The position numbers and the translations under genes are program-made. A stretch of 64,000 nt of DNA from Bacteroidota bacterium (lineage in GTDB: Bacteria; Bacteroidota; Bacteroidia; Chitinophagales; Chitinophagaceae), in assembly GCA_023424015.1 (NCBI GenBank), contig JAFAEM010000007.1:1-64000 (forward strand), written 5' to 3'. This document shows, in pieces, positions 7,750 to 17,267 of this stretch (position 1 is its first letter; each line of letters begins with the position of its first letter). The notes beneath the pieces are model-generated. The model was given only the letters and a program-made list of their open reading frames with translations. It was not told where the DNA came from and made no database searches.

Positions 7750-9699
7750 TTATTGTTTATTTACCTTGATCACTTTCCTAAGTTTATCTCCCCTGATCTC
7801 GAGGTAGTAAACGCCCCTTGCTAAATTGCTTATATCCTCTGTAACAACGGTTCGACCTTGTAACAGATTGTATTGGCCAAACCTGATCAGTCGCCCACTG
7901 TTATCCATCAATTGCCATTTCAATTGTTCCTGGCGTGGCAGACTGATAGAAAGATTCATCGTTGCCTGAACGGGATTGGGATAAAGTGAAACAGTGGTCT
8001 TTTCCTGCGCGATATCGATCGAAACGATCTTTGAATAAACAAAGCTTCCGTCGAGGTCCACCTGGCGGAGCCGGTAATAGATCGTGCGCGTGTCAATTGA
8101 CGTAATATTTACGTCAGTATAATCATATTGATGACTACCCGTTGTATTTATTGCAGTTACTGTTCCTATTTGGTGAAAGCTTATGCCATCGAGGCTTCTT
8201 TCAACCAAAAATTTATCGGTGTTGGATTCATTTTCCGTAGTCCATCGGAGTTTTCCATCATTGTTCTGCAGCCAGGCTTCAAAGGCAAGCAATTCAAGCG
8301 GGAGTCCAATTTCAGAAGGCATATTGGCCGCCCAAACTTCCATACCCAGCGCATTCGTGGTTATCCCGGCAAATATCCTTCCGTTTGCCTCAATGATCGC
8401 ATTTTTAAATTCATAGAACAGGATCGGCAGGGCATCACCACTACCGTTCACAATATCCTGCACCAGCCGGGTGCCGGCCAGGGTGCCGTCGGTGATCCAG
8501 ATCTCATTGCCATGTACACCGTCGTTGGCTGTAAACATCAACTTATTTCCCACTTTCGCGAAGGAATTGATATCGCTGTTGCCGTTACCCGCATTAATAT
8601 CTTTGATCATTTGCGTACCGCTGATAGTGCCGTCTGTTTTCCATAATTCCCAGCCATGAGTATCATCATATCCGGTAAAATAGACTTGTCCATTAAGGGT
8701 TGCGACCACTTCCACTGTATTGAAGTAAGAATTATCCCTGGGTTTGAGTAGTATAGTGCCGGCAGCTGTACCATCGCTTCTCCATAAACCGTCGGTTTCC
8801 AGGAAATAGAAATAGTTACCAGCAACTACGCCGTGGTTGTCGAAATTGCCTCCAAAAAGCTCTGTTATCATTACAGTCCCAGCCGCTGTGCCATCGCTTT
8901 TCCATAACTCATTTCCTTCGGTTCCTTTATATACCGTGAAAAACAAAGTTCCATTAACATCGACGAAATTATTCAATGCATAATCTGAACCGGGGTAAAT
9001 ATCCTTTACCAAAGTTGTGCCTACACTTGTACCATCTGTTCTCCATAACTCGGATTTGTAATAGTCGTCTGAAGCGAGGAAGTATACAAGCCCATTCATA
9101 CCGGTAAAGCCTTGCGGGTTTCCACTATGGGGTGTACCAGTCTCCAATCCTGAAGTAGCCACGCCTGGAAAAATATCTTTCACCATCACTGTGCCTTCCG
9201 GCGTACCATCCGATCTCCACAATTCACGCCCGGCAATACCGTCATTGGCATTAAAATATAAGTATCCGTTATAACTGTAAAAGGAAGTCGCGGAACTGGA
9301 TCCCGGACCCGCGTAAATATCTTTTACCATCACAGTACCACTTGCGGTACCATCGCTTTTCCAAAGTTCGGCGCCATGAACACCGTCATTGGCTTTAAAA
9401 AATAGAACACCATTCACATTGGTGAATAGTTCGAGTTCACAACCCGCCGCACCGGGGAAAATATCTTTTACCATTACAGTACCATTGACCGTACCATCTG
9501 TCTTCCACAACTCATCACCGTGCGCTCCGTCATCGGGTCGGAAATACAAAACACCATCAACGCTGGTAAAATTAAAATACGAACTGCCGTTAGCGCCGGG
9601 GTTGATATCTTTTAAAAGGGAGAAAGGCTGACCGAAGAGGCTTGATTGCAGGGATAATAACGCAATCAGGGTTAATACAGGGTAGAATTTTCTTTCCAT
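7750..9699 (-). CDS. T9SS cargo protein with ELWxxDGT repeats (paralogue)
   Basis: 649 residues with the same architecture as the next gene to the left: signal peptide ending 'SLFGQ', eight readable 'KDI..G...ELWKSDGT..GT' units plus a degenerate ninth, a fibronectin-like stretch ('VERSLDGISFHQIG...YRLRQVDLDG') and a C-terminal sorting domain ('SLYPNPVQATMNL', 'LARGVYYLEI'). The fourth unit carries an insertion of about ten residues and the sixth is shortened ('DGLWRSDGT'). The pair clearly arose by duplication, but repeat number and linkers have diverged. It has its own upstream region. Confidence 0.88.
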   Translation of the reverse strand: MERKFYPVLTLIALLSLQSSLFGQPFSLLKDINPGANGSSYFNFTSVDGVLYFRPDDGAHGDELWKTDGTVNGTVMVKDIFPGAAGCELELFTNVNGVLFFKANDGVHGAELWKSDGTASGTVMVKDIYAGPGSSSATSFYSYNGYLYFNANDGIAGRELWRSDGTPEGTVMVKDIFPGVATSGLETGTPHSGNPQGFTGMNGLVYFLASDDYYKSELWRTDGTSVGTTLVKDIYPGSDYALNNFVDVNGTLFFTVYKGTEGNELWKSDGTAAGTVMITELFGGNFDNHGVVAGNYFYFLETDGLWRSDGTAAGTILLKPRDNSYFNTVEVVATLNGQVYFTGYDDTHGWELWKTDGTISGTQMIKDINAGNGNSDINSFAKVGNKLMFTANDGVHGNEIWITDGTLAGTRLVQDIVNGSGDALPILFYEFKNAIIEANGRIFAGITTNALGMEVWAANMPSEIGLPLELLAFEAWLQNNDGKLRWTTENESNTDKFLVERSLDGISFHQIGTVTAINTTGSHQYDYTDVNITSIDTRTIYYRLRQVDLDGSFVYSKIVSIDIAQEKTTVSLYPNPVQATMNLSISLPRQEQLKWQLMDNSGRLIRFGQYNLLQGRTVVTEDISNLARGVYYLEIRGDKLRKVIKVNKQ

Positions 9700-9721
9700 A
9701 GCCGAGGTTTAAGATTAGATA

Positions 9722-9733
9722 GGAGTTAACTCC
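9722..9733. promoter_or_regulatory. 12-bp palindrome upstream of the second ELWxxDGT gene
   Basis: GGAGTTAACTCC is perfectly palindromic and lies 23 bp upstream of the minus-strand start at 9699. It may be an operator; chance is also possible for a 12-mer. Confidence 0.2.
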
Positions 9734-9896
9734 GGCTTTTCAAGAAAATTGATGGGCTAAATATATATAAAGTCTTTTGTGAATTCTGCGCGTTTCTGCA
9801 TTATTATTTATCCAGATTGCGTAACCCAATAGCTTCTAACAAGTTAATATGGGGTGTCCGGTCGCCGTGGGGGCTTGTAATTCTGTAAATTGCAGT

Positions 9897-11936
9897 ATGG
9901 CTTTCAATCTTAATGCTCCATTTCCCCCAGCCGGCGACCAGCCCCAGGCCATCCTGCAATTGACGGAGGGCTTGTTGGAAGGTGAACGGTATCAGACACT
10001 TTTAGGCGTGACGGGGAGCGGAAAGACCTATACGATCGCTAATGTGATCCAAAATGTACAAAAGCCAACCCTGGTCTTAACGCATAATAAAACCCTGGTG
10101 GCCCAATTATATGGTGAGTTCCGCCAGTTTTTTCCTGATAACGCAGTAGAGTATTTTGTATCTTATTACGACTATTACCAACCCGAGGCCTACATGCCGG
10201 TAAGCGGTGTGTACATCGAAAAAGACCTCAGCATAAATGATGAGCTCGATAAACTGAGGCTTCGAGCCACATCAAGTTTGTTGAGTGGGAGGAGGGATAT
10301 TATCGTCGTTGCATCTGTTAGCTGTATATATGGTATGGGTAATCCTACCGATTATGAAAGTGGGATCATCCGGATCAATAAAGGTCAGATCATTTCCCGC
10401 CAGGGTTTTCTTCACTCGCTTGTAAACTCATTATACAATAGAACTACCCTGGAATTCAACCGTGGTACATTTCGGGTAAAAGGCGATACGGTAGATATAA
10501 ATCTGCCTTATGTTGATTATGGTTATCGCGTCACTTTTTTTGGAGATGAAATTGAGGAGATCGAAAGCATGGATGTGGTGACAGGCAAGCGTATCGCTAA
10601 AATCGAAAATGCAGCGATATTCCCAGCAAACCTCTATGTTGCACCTAAGAACATTATGCAGCAGGTGATCTATGAAATACAGGATGAGCTGCATGCGCAG
10701 GTTGAATATTTCAAAGCATCCGGCAAGCTGATCGAAGCGCAGCGACTAAAGGAGCGCGTGGAATACGATCTCGAAATGATCAAGGAGTTGGGTTACTGCA
10801 GCGGGATTGAAAACTACTCCCGATTCTTCGACAGGCGTGTCCCGGGTACCCGGCCATTTTGCCTGCTGGATTATTTTCCCAAAGACTACCTGATGGTGAT
10901 CGACGAAAGTCACCAGACAATACCTCAGGTGAGTGGGATGTACGGCGGTGACAGAAGTCGTAAATTGATCCTGGTGGACTATGGGTTCAGGTTACCCTCC
11001 GCGCTGGATAACCGTCCACTGAACTTTCATGAATTTGAATCACTCATCAACCAGGCCATCTTTGTATCTGCTACTCCCGATGATTTCGAACTGGAAAAAA
11101 CAGGCGGTGTCGTGGTGGAACAGGTGGTAAGACCTACTGGTTTGCTGGATCCTCCCATCGAGATCAGGCCGAGCATTAACCAGATTGATGATCTCCTTGA
11201 TGAAATAGATAAAAGAGTTACAAAAGGTGACCGGGTGCTGGTGACGACACTCACCAAGCGCATGGCAGAAGAAATGGATAAATACCTGCATCGCATTAAT
11301 ATTAAGTCGAAATATATCCATAGCGAAGTAGATACGCTTGAAAGGGTGGAGATACTGCGTCAGCTTCGTCTTGGTGAAATTGATGTGCTGGTTGGTGTGA
11401 ACCTGTTGCGTGAGGGACTTGATCTGCCCGAAGTATCACTGGTAGCCATTCTTGATGCAGATAAAGAAGGGTTTTTGAGAAATGAAAAGTCATTGACCCA
11501 AACAGCAGGCCGTGCCGCCAGGAATGTAGATGGCCTGGTGATCTTTTACGCAGATAAGATGACCGAAAGCATGCAGAGAACGATAGACGAGACCAATCGC
11601 CGGCGTGAAAAGCAGATCGCTTATAATATAGAACACGGCATCACCCCCAGGACCGTCGTCAAGTCAAAGCAGCAGGTACTTGCACAGACTTCAGTATTAG
11701 ACATAAAAGGGTATGATCCTGCCAATCCCTATGCCATTGCGCCGGATGAAGACCTGGTGACTGTGGCGGCTGAGGACCAGGAGGAGTACAAAACAATTCC
11801 CCAGGCTGAGAAAGCAATAGCCCGAGTTAAAAAACAGATGGAAAAAGCGGCACGTGATCTTGATTTTATGGAGGCGGCGAGATTACGCGATGAAATGTTT
11901 CAATTACAAAAGAAGCTGGAAGAAATGAAGAAATAA
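9897..11936 (+). CDS. uvrB: Excinuclease ABC subunit B
   Basis: 679 residues when started at the ATG at 9897 (MAFNLNAPFPPAGDQ), which aligns with the family N-terminus. An in-frame ATG 16 codons earlier adds an unlikely Cys-rich leader. UvrB is the damage-verifying helicase of nucleotide excision repair, loaded by UvrA and recruiting UvrC. Visible are Walker A 'GVTGSGKTYT', the beta-hairpin region 'EYFVSYYDYYQPEAYMP', the 'VIDESH' DEAD-like motif, 'FVSATP', 'GVNLLREGLDLPEVSL', 'QTAGRAARN' (helicase motif VI) and a C-terminal UVR motif ('MEKAARDLDFMEAARLRDEM'). No uvrA or uvrC lies nearby. Confidence 0.98.
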   Translation: MAFNLNAPFPPAGDQPQAILQLTEGLLEGERYQTLLGVTGSGKTYTIANVIQNVQKPTLVLTHNKTLVAQLYGEFRQFFPDNAVEYFVSYYDYYQPEAYMPVSGVYIEKDLSINDELDKLRLRATSSLLSGRRDIIVVASVSCIYGMGNPTDYESGIIRINKGQIISRQGFLHSLVNSLYNRTTLEFNRGTFRVKGDTVDINLPYVDYGYRVTFFGDEIEEIESMDVVTGKRIAKIENAAIFPANLYVAPKNIMQQVIYEIQDELHAQVEYFKASGKLIEAQRLKERVEYDLEMIKELGYCSGIENYSRFFDRRVPGTRPFCLLDYFPKDYLMVIDESHQTIPQVSGMYGGDRSRKLILVDYGFRLPSALDNRPLNFHEFESLINQAIFVSATPDDFELEKTGGVVVEQVVRPTGLLDPPIEIRPSINQIDDLLDEIDKRVTKGDRVLVTTLTKRMAEEMDKYLHRINIKSKYIHSEVDTLERVEILRQLRLGEIDVLVGVNLLREGLDLPEVSLVAILDADKEGFLRNEKSLTQTAGRAARNVDGLVIFYADKMTESMQRTIDETNRRREKQIAYNIEHGITPRTVVKSKQQVLAQTSVLDIKGYDPANPYAIAPDEDLVTVAAEDQEEYKTIPQAEKAIARVKKQMEKAARDLDFMEAARLRDEMFQLQKKLEEMKK

Positions 11937-12080
11937 CTTAGTATATCTACGAATGTTTTTCTGAAAATCTCCCTTTTTCGTCAACTTGCCCCGCCTCTTC
12001 ATTGCACATACAAAAACTTGGATATATCTTGGTTGTTGATCCTAATAACCAATAGAAAAACCGATTAAATCCATTATTGT

Positions 12081-12278
12081 ATGAAAAAACGTGTCCGCAA
12101 GATTGCAAACTTCTTTGCATTCAACCTCCTGTTTTTTGCACTTTATCTGAATTTCATTCACAAAGACAACGCACCAGCTTCAGCTGTTGACGTGACTGTA
12201 CAGCCGAAAGCAGCTACTGCTTTTGGAGGAACCGTACCGGTACAACATCCTGAGAAATATCTTGTACAAAAGCAATAA
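12081..12278 (+). CDS. Small single-span membrane protein, function unknown
   Basis: 65 residues: a basic N-terminus (MKKRVRK), one hydrophobic segment at about residues 10-25 ('FFAFNLLFFALYLNFI'), then a polar tail rich in Ala, Val and Pro. It fits a signal anchor or a small secreted peptide. I do not recognise the family. It sits between uvrB and polA, in the same direction, and is followed after 60 bp by a clear terminator, which supports it as a real transcribed unit. A role in DNA repair cannot be inferred from position alone. Confidence 0.55.
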   Translation: MKKRVRKIANFFAFNLLFFALYLNFIHKDNAPASAVDVTVQPKAATAFGGTVPVQHPEKYLVQKQ

Positions 12279-12337
12279 TTTTTGATCTGCCCGGTCTTAA
12301 GTTTTTTCTTTAACCAAAAACAAAACCAACAAAGAAG

Positions 12338-12368
12338 ACCCGTTGCCTTGCGCAGCGGGTATTTTTTT
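12338..12368 (+). terminator. Intrinsic terminator upstream of polA
   Basis: Stem ACCCGTTGC/GCAGCGGGT (12338-12346 with 12352-12360, one G-T pair), five-base loop, then ATTTTTTT. It ends the transcript of the small membrane protein gene. Confidence 0.88.
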
Positions 12369-12431
12369 GGCCCCGGGGCAAGTCCTTATAGGTATTTCCA
12401 TGAGGAATCCTGAAATAGCTAACTTAGCTGC

Positions 12432-15299
12432 ATGGCTAAAAAGGTTTTCTTACTGGATGCGTATGCCCTGATATTCCGGGCATATTATGCATTGATTCGT
12501 AGTCCGCGACTTACATCTAAAGGAAAAAATACAAATGCTCAATTTGGATTTACCAACGCGCTGGTTGATCTGCTGAACAAGCAGAAGCCCAGTCATATGG
12601 CTGTTTGTTTTGATACGCATGCCCCTACCGAGCGACATACCGATTTTGCTGACTATAAAGCCAATCGCCAGGATGCGCCGGAGGATATTCTGGAAGCTGT
12701 TCCAGATATCAAGAAGATCATTGAGGGATTTAATATACCCTGCGTGGAAAAAGACGGGTTCGAAGCAGATGATGTGATCGGTACCCTGAGTAAACAGGCC
12801 GCCGCCGCAGGTTACGAAGTGTTTATGGTGACCCCGGATAAAGACTATGGTCAGCTGGTATCAGATAAGATCAAAATCTATAAACCAGGTTACCAGGGCG
12901 GTGATGTGGAGATACTGGGACCCGAGGAAGTCTGCGCTAAATGGAATATTAAAAATGTTTCGCAGGTTATTGATATTCTCGGATTGATGGGTGATGCGGT
13001 GGATAATATTCCAGGTATTGCCGGGGTGGGTGAGAAGACTGCAGCAAAACTACTTGCGGAATATGATTCGATTGAAAATGTACTCGCCAATGCTGATAAC
13101 ATTAAAGGTGCACTGGGCGAAAAGATCAGGAAAGGAAGAGATAATGCAATATTGTCGAAAAAGCTTGCTACCATAATCACAACCGTACCCATCGAGTTTC
13201 ATGAAGAAAATTTCCTGGTGCGCGACTGGGATACGGAGAAGCTGAAAGAAGTGTTTACAGAACTTGAGTTCAAGACCCTTGGAAAAAGATTGCTGGGTGA
13301 AGACTTTTCACTCGTGTCGGCTGGAAAGACCGTCATTGGTAAAGCGATTCCGCAGGGGGTTCAAACCGACCTGTTCGGTAATATCATCGAAACCGAGAGT
13401 AATACAAGCGTGAAAGCGGCGCCTGTAAAGACTGAGATAAAAGTAGAGACGGAGGAAGGTGATGTTTTAGCTATTGATAAAAACATTCATAACACACCCC
13501 ATCGTTATGAAGCGGTAACAGGCGAAGAGGCGATAAGGAAATTGGTCATTGAGTTGAAAAAGCACAGGGAAATTTGTTTTGATACCGAAACCACTAATAT
13601 CGATGCGAATGATGCTGAACTGGTTGGCCTTAGTTTTTCTGTTAAGCCGGGGGAAGCATATTATGTTCCCTGTCCTTCAGACCTGGACGGGGTAACGAAA
13701 ATACTTACCTTGTTTGAACCCCTTTTCAGCGACGAGACCAAAACCTGGATAGGCCAGAATACGAAGTATGACCTGCTTGTATTGAAATGGTATGGCATGG
13801 AGGTTAAAGGCCAATTGTTCGATACCATGCTGGCGCATTATGTGATCGAACCCGATGGAAAAAGAAGCATGGATGTGCTAAGCGCCAAATACCTGGGTTA
13901 TGAACCTGTGCATATTGAAGTGCTAATTGGGAAAAAAGGAAAGTCGCAGGGTAATATGCGTGATGTAGAGCTTGAGAAGATCCGCGATTATGCCGCTGAA
14001 GACGCTGATATCACGCTGCAGTTGAAATATGTATTCACACCTTTATTAAAGAAACACGAAGTAGAAAATGTATTCAACGAAGTAGAGAACCCGCTTGTAA
14101 AAGTGCTCACAGAAATGGAATATGCAGGCGTGAAAGTGGACACAGATTTTCTTCATGAATATTCAAAACAACTCGAGAAAGAAGCAAAAACGGCGGAAGA
14201 AAATGTTTACAAGCAGGCTGGGGTACGCTTTAACCTTGCATCACCTAAACAACTTGGGGAGGTGTTGTTTGACAAGCTTCAACTTGACCCTTCTGCCAGG
14301 AAGACAAAAACCGGCCAGTATCAAACAGGTGAAGAAGTATTGCTAAAACTTGCCGCGAAGGGGCATACGATTGTAGATGATATCCTGGCATTCCGCGAGC
14401 TTACCAAATTAAAGTCAACTTATGTAGATGCATTGCCTCAATTGATCAATCGAAAGACAGGCCGTGTGCACACCACTTATGGCCAGGCGGTAGCCGTTAC
14501 AGGGAGACTGGCAAGCAATAATCCTAACCTGCAGAATATTCCGGTGAGAACAGACAGGGGAAAGGAAGTACGAAAAGCTTTTATTCCGGGTGATGATAAA
14601 CATATCTTGTTATCCGCCGACTATTCACAGATCGAATTGAGAATTGTTGCTGCCATCAGCGGTGATCCGAATATGTGTAATGCATTCAAAAGTGGCAAGG
14701 ATATCCATACTGAAACCGCTGCAAGAGTGTATTCAGTTGAAGAGACTGCAGTAACAAAAGAAATGCGTTATAAAGCGAAGAGCGTCAATTTCGGCATCAT
14801 CTATGGCCAGGGTGCTTTCGGCCTGGCCGATAACCTCGGTATTTCCCGCACGGAAGCGAAAGAAATCATAGAGAACTACAAGAAGCAGTTTTCCGGTATA
14901 CAAAACTATATGGACAAGACCATCAACTTTGCACGGGAACATGGATATGTAGAAACACTAATGGGAAGAAAAAGATGGTTGAGAGATATCAATTCATCCA
15001 ATTTTACGGTAAGGGGTTTTGCAGAACGAAATGCGATCAATTCACCCATACAGGGCACCGCAGCCGATATGATCAAACTGGCGATGCGAAAAGTGCATGA
15101 CGCCATGAAAAAGGAAAAGATGCATAGTAGAATGATTATGCAGGTTCATGATGAACTTGTTTTTGATGCCCTGAAAACGGAGGTCAATGAGTTAAAACCC
15201 CTGATACTTGAATGTATGCAACAGGCCTTGCCTCTGCCTTCCGGCGTACCCGTTATCGCTGAATGTGGAGAAGGGTCCAACTGGCTCGAAGCACATTAA
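12432..15299 (+). CDS. polA: DNA polymerase I
   Basis: 955 residues. Three domains are visible. The N-terminal 5'-3' exonuclease spans about residues 1-290 ('FLLDAYALIFRAYYAL', 'EADDVIGTL', 'PGIAGVGEKTA'). The 3'-5' exonuclease spans about 350-540 with the proofreading motifs apparently intact: 'CFDTETT' (Exo I), 'NTKYDLLVL' (Exo II) and 'YAAEDAD' (Exo III). The polymerase domain follows ('NPNLQNIPVRT', 'ADYSQIELRI' motif A, 'YKAKSVNFGIIYG' motif B, 'QVHDELVF' motif C). It fills gaps in excision repair and removes RNA primers. The linker near residue 320-345 is low in complexity. It is monocistronic, with terminators on both sides. Confidence 0.98.
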   Translation: MAKKVFLLDAYALIFRAYYALIRSPRLTSKGKNTNAQFGFTNALVDLLNKQKPSHMAVCFDTHAPTERHTDFADYKANRQDAPEDILEAVPDIKKIIEGFNIPCVEKDGFEADDVIGTLSKQAAAAGYEVFMVTPDKDYGQLVSDKIKIYKPGYQGGDVEILGPEEVCAKWNIKNVSQVIDILGLMGDAVDNIPGIAGVGEKTAAKLLAEYDSIENVLANADNIKGALGEKIRKGRDNAILSKKLATIITTVPIEFHEENFLVRDWDTEKLKEVFTELEFKTLGKRLLGEDFSLVSAGKTVIGKAIPQGVQTDLFGNIIETESNTSVKAAPVKTEIKVETEEGDVLAIDKNIHNTPHRYEAVTGEEAIRKLVIELKKHREICFDTETTNIDANDAELVGLSFSVKPGEAYYVPCPSDLDGVTKILTLFEPLFSDETKTWIGQNTKYDLLVLKWYGMEVKGQLFDTMLAHYVIEPDGKRSMDVLSAKYLGYEPVHIEVLIGKKGKSQGNMRDVELEKIRDYAAEDADITLQLKYVFTPLLKKHEVENVFNEVENPLVKVLTEMEYAGVKVDTDFLHEYSKQLEKEAKTAEENVYKQAGVRFNLASPKQLGEVLFDKLQLDPSARKTKTGQYQTGEEVLLKLAAKGHTIVDDILAFRELTKLKSTYVDALPQLINRKTGRVHTTYGQAVAVTGRLASNNPNLQNIPVRTDRGKEVRKAFIPGDDKHILLSADYSQIELRIVAAISGDPNMCNAFKSGKDIHTETAARVYSVEETAVTKEMRYKAKSVNFGIIYGQGAFGLADNLGISRTEAKEIIENYKKQFSGIQNYMDKTINFAREHGYVETLMGRKRWLRDINSSNFTVRGFAERNAINSPIQGTAADMIKLAMRKVHDAMKKEKMHSRMIMQVHDELVFDALKTEVNELKPLILECMQQALPLPSGVPVIAECGEGSNWLEAH

Positions 15300-15387
15300 T
15301 GAGGAATTGATACTCTGCTGATTCGGCGTGTTTTACTTATAAAGGGGATTTTTCTTTCATCGGTTTATTTTCCAGATTCGTCCCTGA

Positions 15388-15420
15388 AAGGCCAGTATGT
15401 CGTTGGCTGGCTTTATTATT
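15388..15420 (+). terminator. Probable terminator of polA
   Basis: AAGGCCAG pairs with CTGGCTTT (15388-15395 with 15407-15414, one G-T pair), followed by ATTATTTT. It lies about 90 bp past the polA stop and just before the DUF1579 gene. Confidence 0.6.
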
Positions 15421-15448
15421 TTCCCTAACTTTTATAAAAATTTATTAT

Positions 15449-16024
15449 ATGAAACGCCTGATCTTAATGCTTGCCGCGGTGTTGATCGCCGCAACTTTCT
15501 CAGCAGTTTCCGCGCAGTCGGAAGCGGAGATGAAAGCCTGGATGGACTACATGACGCCCGGTGAATTTCATAAGGAAATGGCTAAATGGGACGGGGAATG
15601 GAATGAAGATATCACCATGTGGATGGCACCAGGTGCTCCTCCTCAAAAAAGTACTGGTGCGTGCGTAAACAAGATGATCCTGGGTGGGCGCTACCAGTCT
15701 GCCACACATACAGGGAATTTTGGAGGGATGCCTTTTGAAGGCATCAGCACCACAGGTTATGATAATGCAAGAAAAACGTTTATTACTACCTGGGTGGATA
15801 ATATGGGTACCGGTATCATGGTCCTGGAAGGCACCTGGGACGAGAAAGCAAAAGCACTCAACCTGAAAGGTAAGCAGATCGATCCTGCCACTGGTAAGGA
15901 AATGGCCGTGCGTGAAAAATTTACCGTCATCGACGACAATACACAAAAGATGGAAATGTTTGTGACCCCTGAAGGCATGCAGGAATACAAAAACCTGGAA
16001 ATTGTGTTTACACGGAAAAAATAA
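15449..16024 (+). CDS. Secreted DUF1579 family protein
   Basis: 191 residues with a signal peptide (residues 1-22, ending 'AVSAQS'). The body matches DUF1579: 'KWDGEWNEDITMWMAPG', 'VNKMILGGRYQSATHTGNFGGMPFEGIS', 'GYDNARKTFITTWVDNMGTGIM', and a terminal 'EIVFTRK'. This family of periplasmic or secreted beta-rich proteins has no proven function. It lies alone, facing the SRPBCC gene, with an inverted repeat between the two stop codons. Confidence 0.85.
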   Translation: MKRLILMLAAVLIAATFSAVSAQSEAEMKAWMDYMTPGEFHKEMAKWDGEWNEDITMWMAPGAPPQKSTGACVNKMILGGRYQSATHTGNFGGMPFEGISTTGYDNARKTFITTWVDNMGTGIMVLEGTWDEKAKALNLKGKQIDPATGKEMAVREKFTVIDDNTQKMEMFVTPEGMQEYKNLEIVFTRKK

Positions 16025-16032
16025 AAACGATT

Positions 16033-16095
16033 CCCCGGCGAGTCACTGTCCTTACTATAATTTCTGACAATTAAATAAAGCGGGATTCGCCGGGG
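16033..16095. terminator. Inverted repeat between convergent genes, possible two-way terminator
   Basis: CCCCGGCGA (16033-16041) is perfectly complementary to TCGCCGGGG (16087-16095). An A-rich stretch precedes the left arm and a T-rich stretch follows the right arm. The 45-nt loop is longer than usual for an intrinsic terminator, so confidence is moderate. Confidence 0.45.
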
Positions 16096-16110
16096 CAATT
16101 ATTTTGTCAC

Positions 16111-16617
16111 TCAGGAATTCAAGACGTCCTGCAAGTTTACATTCCTGTTTCGCAGGTCGATGCCTCCTTCATACAGACTTTTCATATTGGCCAGGTAAAA
16201 GGTCCAACCGGTTTTACAACCCAGGTGCCAGTGGTGCATGGATTCATCATCGGTGGGTATATTGTCCTGGATTAGCTCAACGATCGTTTCACCTGGCTCT
16301 TCTTTTATCGTGACGCTGCAGTCACCCGCTTTTCCAAAGCTGAAACGGAAGAAATCTTTTCCGTTACAATCCAGGATCACACCTTCCTCCATTACTTCAT
16401 CTGGCCAGCCATGCCAGCGCCAGCGATAAGTATCACCTTTCTCTACAAATTCGTCATTGCCGCGCAGGACTCCCTCGACCTTTTGGTATTCCGACATGCG
16501 GAGAAACCAGTACTCTATCCCTTCGCGGGTCGCCCAGGCATGATAGAGTTTAGAGACAGGTGCATTTACGTTTATGCGAACCACAAAGCAGCTCCAGTCA
16601 TAATTTTTTCCTGGCAT
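16111..16617 (-). CDS. SRPBCC (AHSA1-like) domain protein
   Basis: 168 residues, no signal peptide. The opening 'VVRINVNAPVSKLYHAWATREGIEYWF' and the 'GDTYRWRWHGW', 'LIQDNIPTDDESM' and 'GCKTGWTFYLANMKSLYEGG' blocks match the activator-of-Hsp90-ATPase/START-like SRPBCC fold, a helix-grip hydrophobic pocket. Substrate is unknown. The VOC and DUF1761 genes follow upstream on the same strand; this small set of stand-alone proteins often occurs together in Bacteroidota, but the gaps (39 and 224 bp) make a single operon only partly convincing. Confidence 0.8.
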   Translation of the reverse strand: MPGKNYDWSCFVVRINVNAPVSKLYHAWATREGIEYWFLRMSEYQKVEGVLRGNDEFVEKGDTYRWRWHGWPDEVMEEGVILDCNGKDFFRFSFGKAGDCSVTIKEEPGETIVELIQDNIPTDDESMHHWHLGCKTGWTFYLANMKSLYEGGIDLRNRNVNLQDVLNS

Positions 16618-16656
16618 AGGACATAAAAGGTTTTGTAGGAGTGTAATCAGAACAGA

Positions 16657-17043
16657 TCAGTTCGAAGGAACATTGTGCAGACCGATCCTGTTACCTTCAG
16701 TATCAATTATCACCGCCATATATCCATACTCTGGTGAGATCTCTGTTTTGGGTACCATGATTTTTCCGCCGGCAGATTCCACCTTATCAAGAACTTTCTG
16801 AACATCAGGATTCCCGTTGAGATAGATCAATGGACCATCGGTGGCTGTTGGTTTATAAAAATCTTTGTTGTGGCAAAGAGCTCCGCCAATACCATTCTCC
16901 ATATCTTCCACCGGGAACATACGCATTTTTATATCAGCCAAATCCATTGGTATGAGCGATATCCCAAAGATGGCTTCATAAAATTTTGTTGCGCGGTCGA
17001 GGTCTGTGGTTGGAATTTCAAACCAACTGATTGCATTTTTCAT
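16657..17043 (-). CDS. VOC family protein (glyoxalase/bleomycin-resistance fold)
   Basis: 128 residues, a single vicinal-oxygen-chelate module pair: 'ISWFEIPTTDLDRATKFYEAIFG' at the start, 'GALCHNKDFYKPTATDGPLIYLN' in the middle, and 'YGYMAVIIDTEGNRIGLHN' at the end, the usual metal-ligand position of the second half. Such proteins are cytoplasmic and range from isomerases to antibiotic-binding proteins; this subgroup has no known substrate. It is 39 bp upstream of the SRPBCC gene, same strand, probably co-transcribed. Confidence 0.85.
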   Translation of the reverse strand: MKNAISWFEIPTTDLDRATKFYEAIFGISLIPMDLADIKMRMFPVEDMENGIGGALCHNKDFYKPTATDGPLIYLNGNPDVQKVLDKVESAGGKIMVPKTEISPEYGYMAVIIDTEGNRIGLHNVPSN

Positions 17044-17099
17044 ATTGTTGTATTTAAGTAAAATTAATATTAGTGGGTTATTGGTTCCGGTTAATAGTT

Positions 17100-17260
17100 A
17101 TCAAAACATTTTCGAATAATATTTTCATAACGGATACACCATATTGTCACCTCTATGGAGTTCTTCATAGTCCAGGGCGCGATTTTGTCAGCAACAAAAT
17201 GAACTGTAGCGTTTTGAGTGCTGCAGCACGACGTTGTGAACCTGTTTTTAGTGAGTCTTT
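17100..17260. repeat. Eroded copy of the hairpin repeat family
   Basis: The phrase 'tcaaaacattttcgaata' at about 17100 matches 52378-52395 in the array at 52 kb. It is followed by 'caccatattgtcacctctatggag', a decayed form of the ACCCC-GTA-GGGGT hairpin read in reverse, and at about 17218 by GTGC-TGCA-GCAC plus GACGTTGTG, a decayed form of the second hairpin with its tail. No protein is supported here. Confidence 0.65.
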
Positions 17261-17267
17261 GTTTTGT

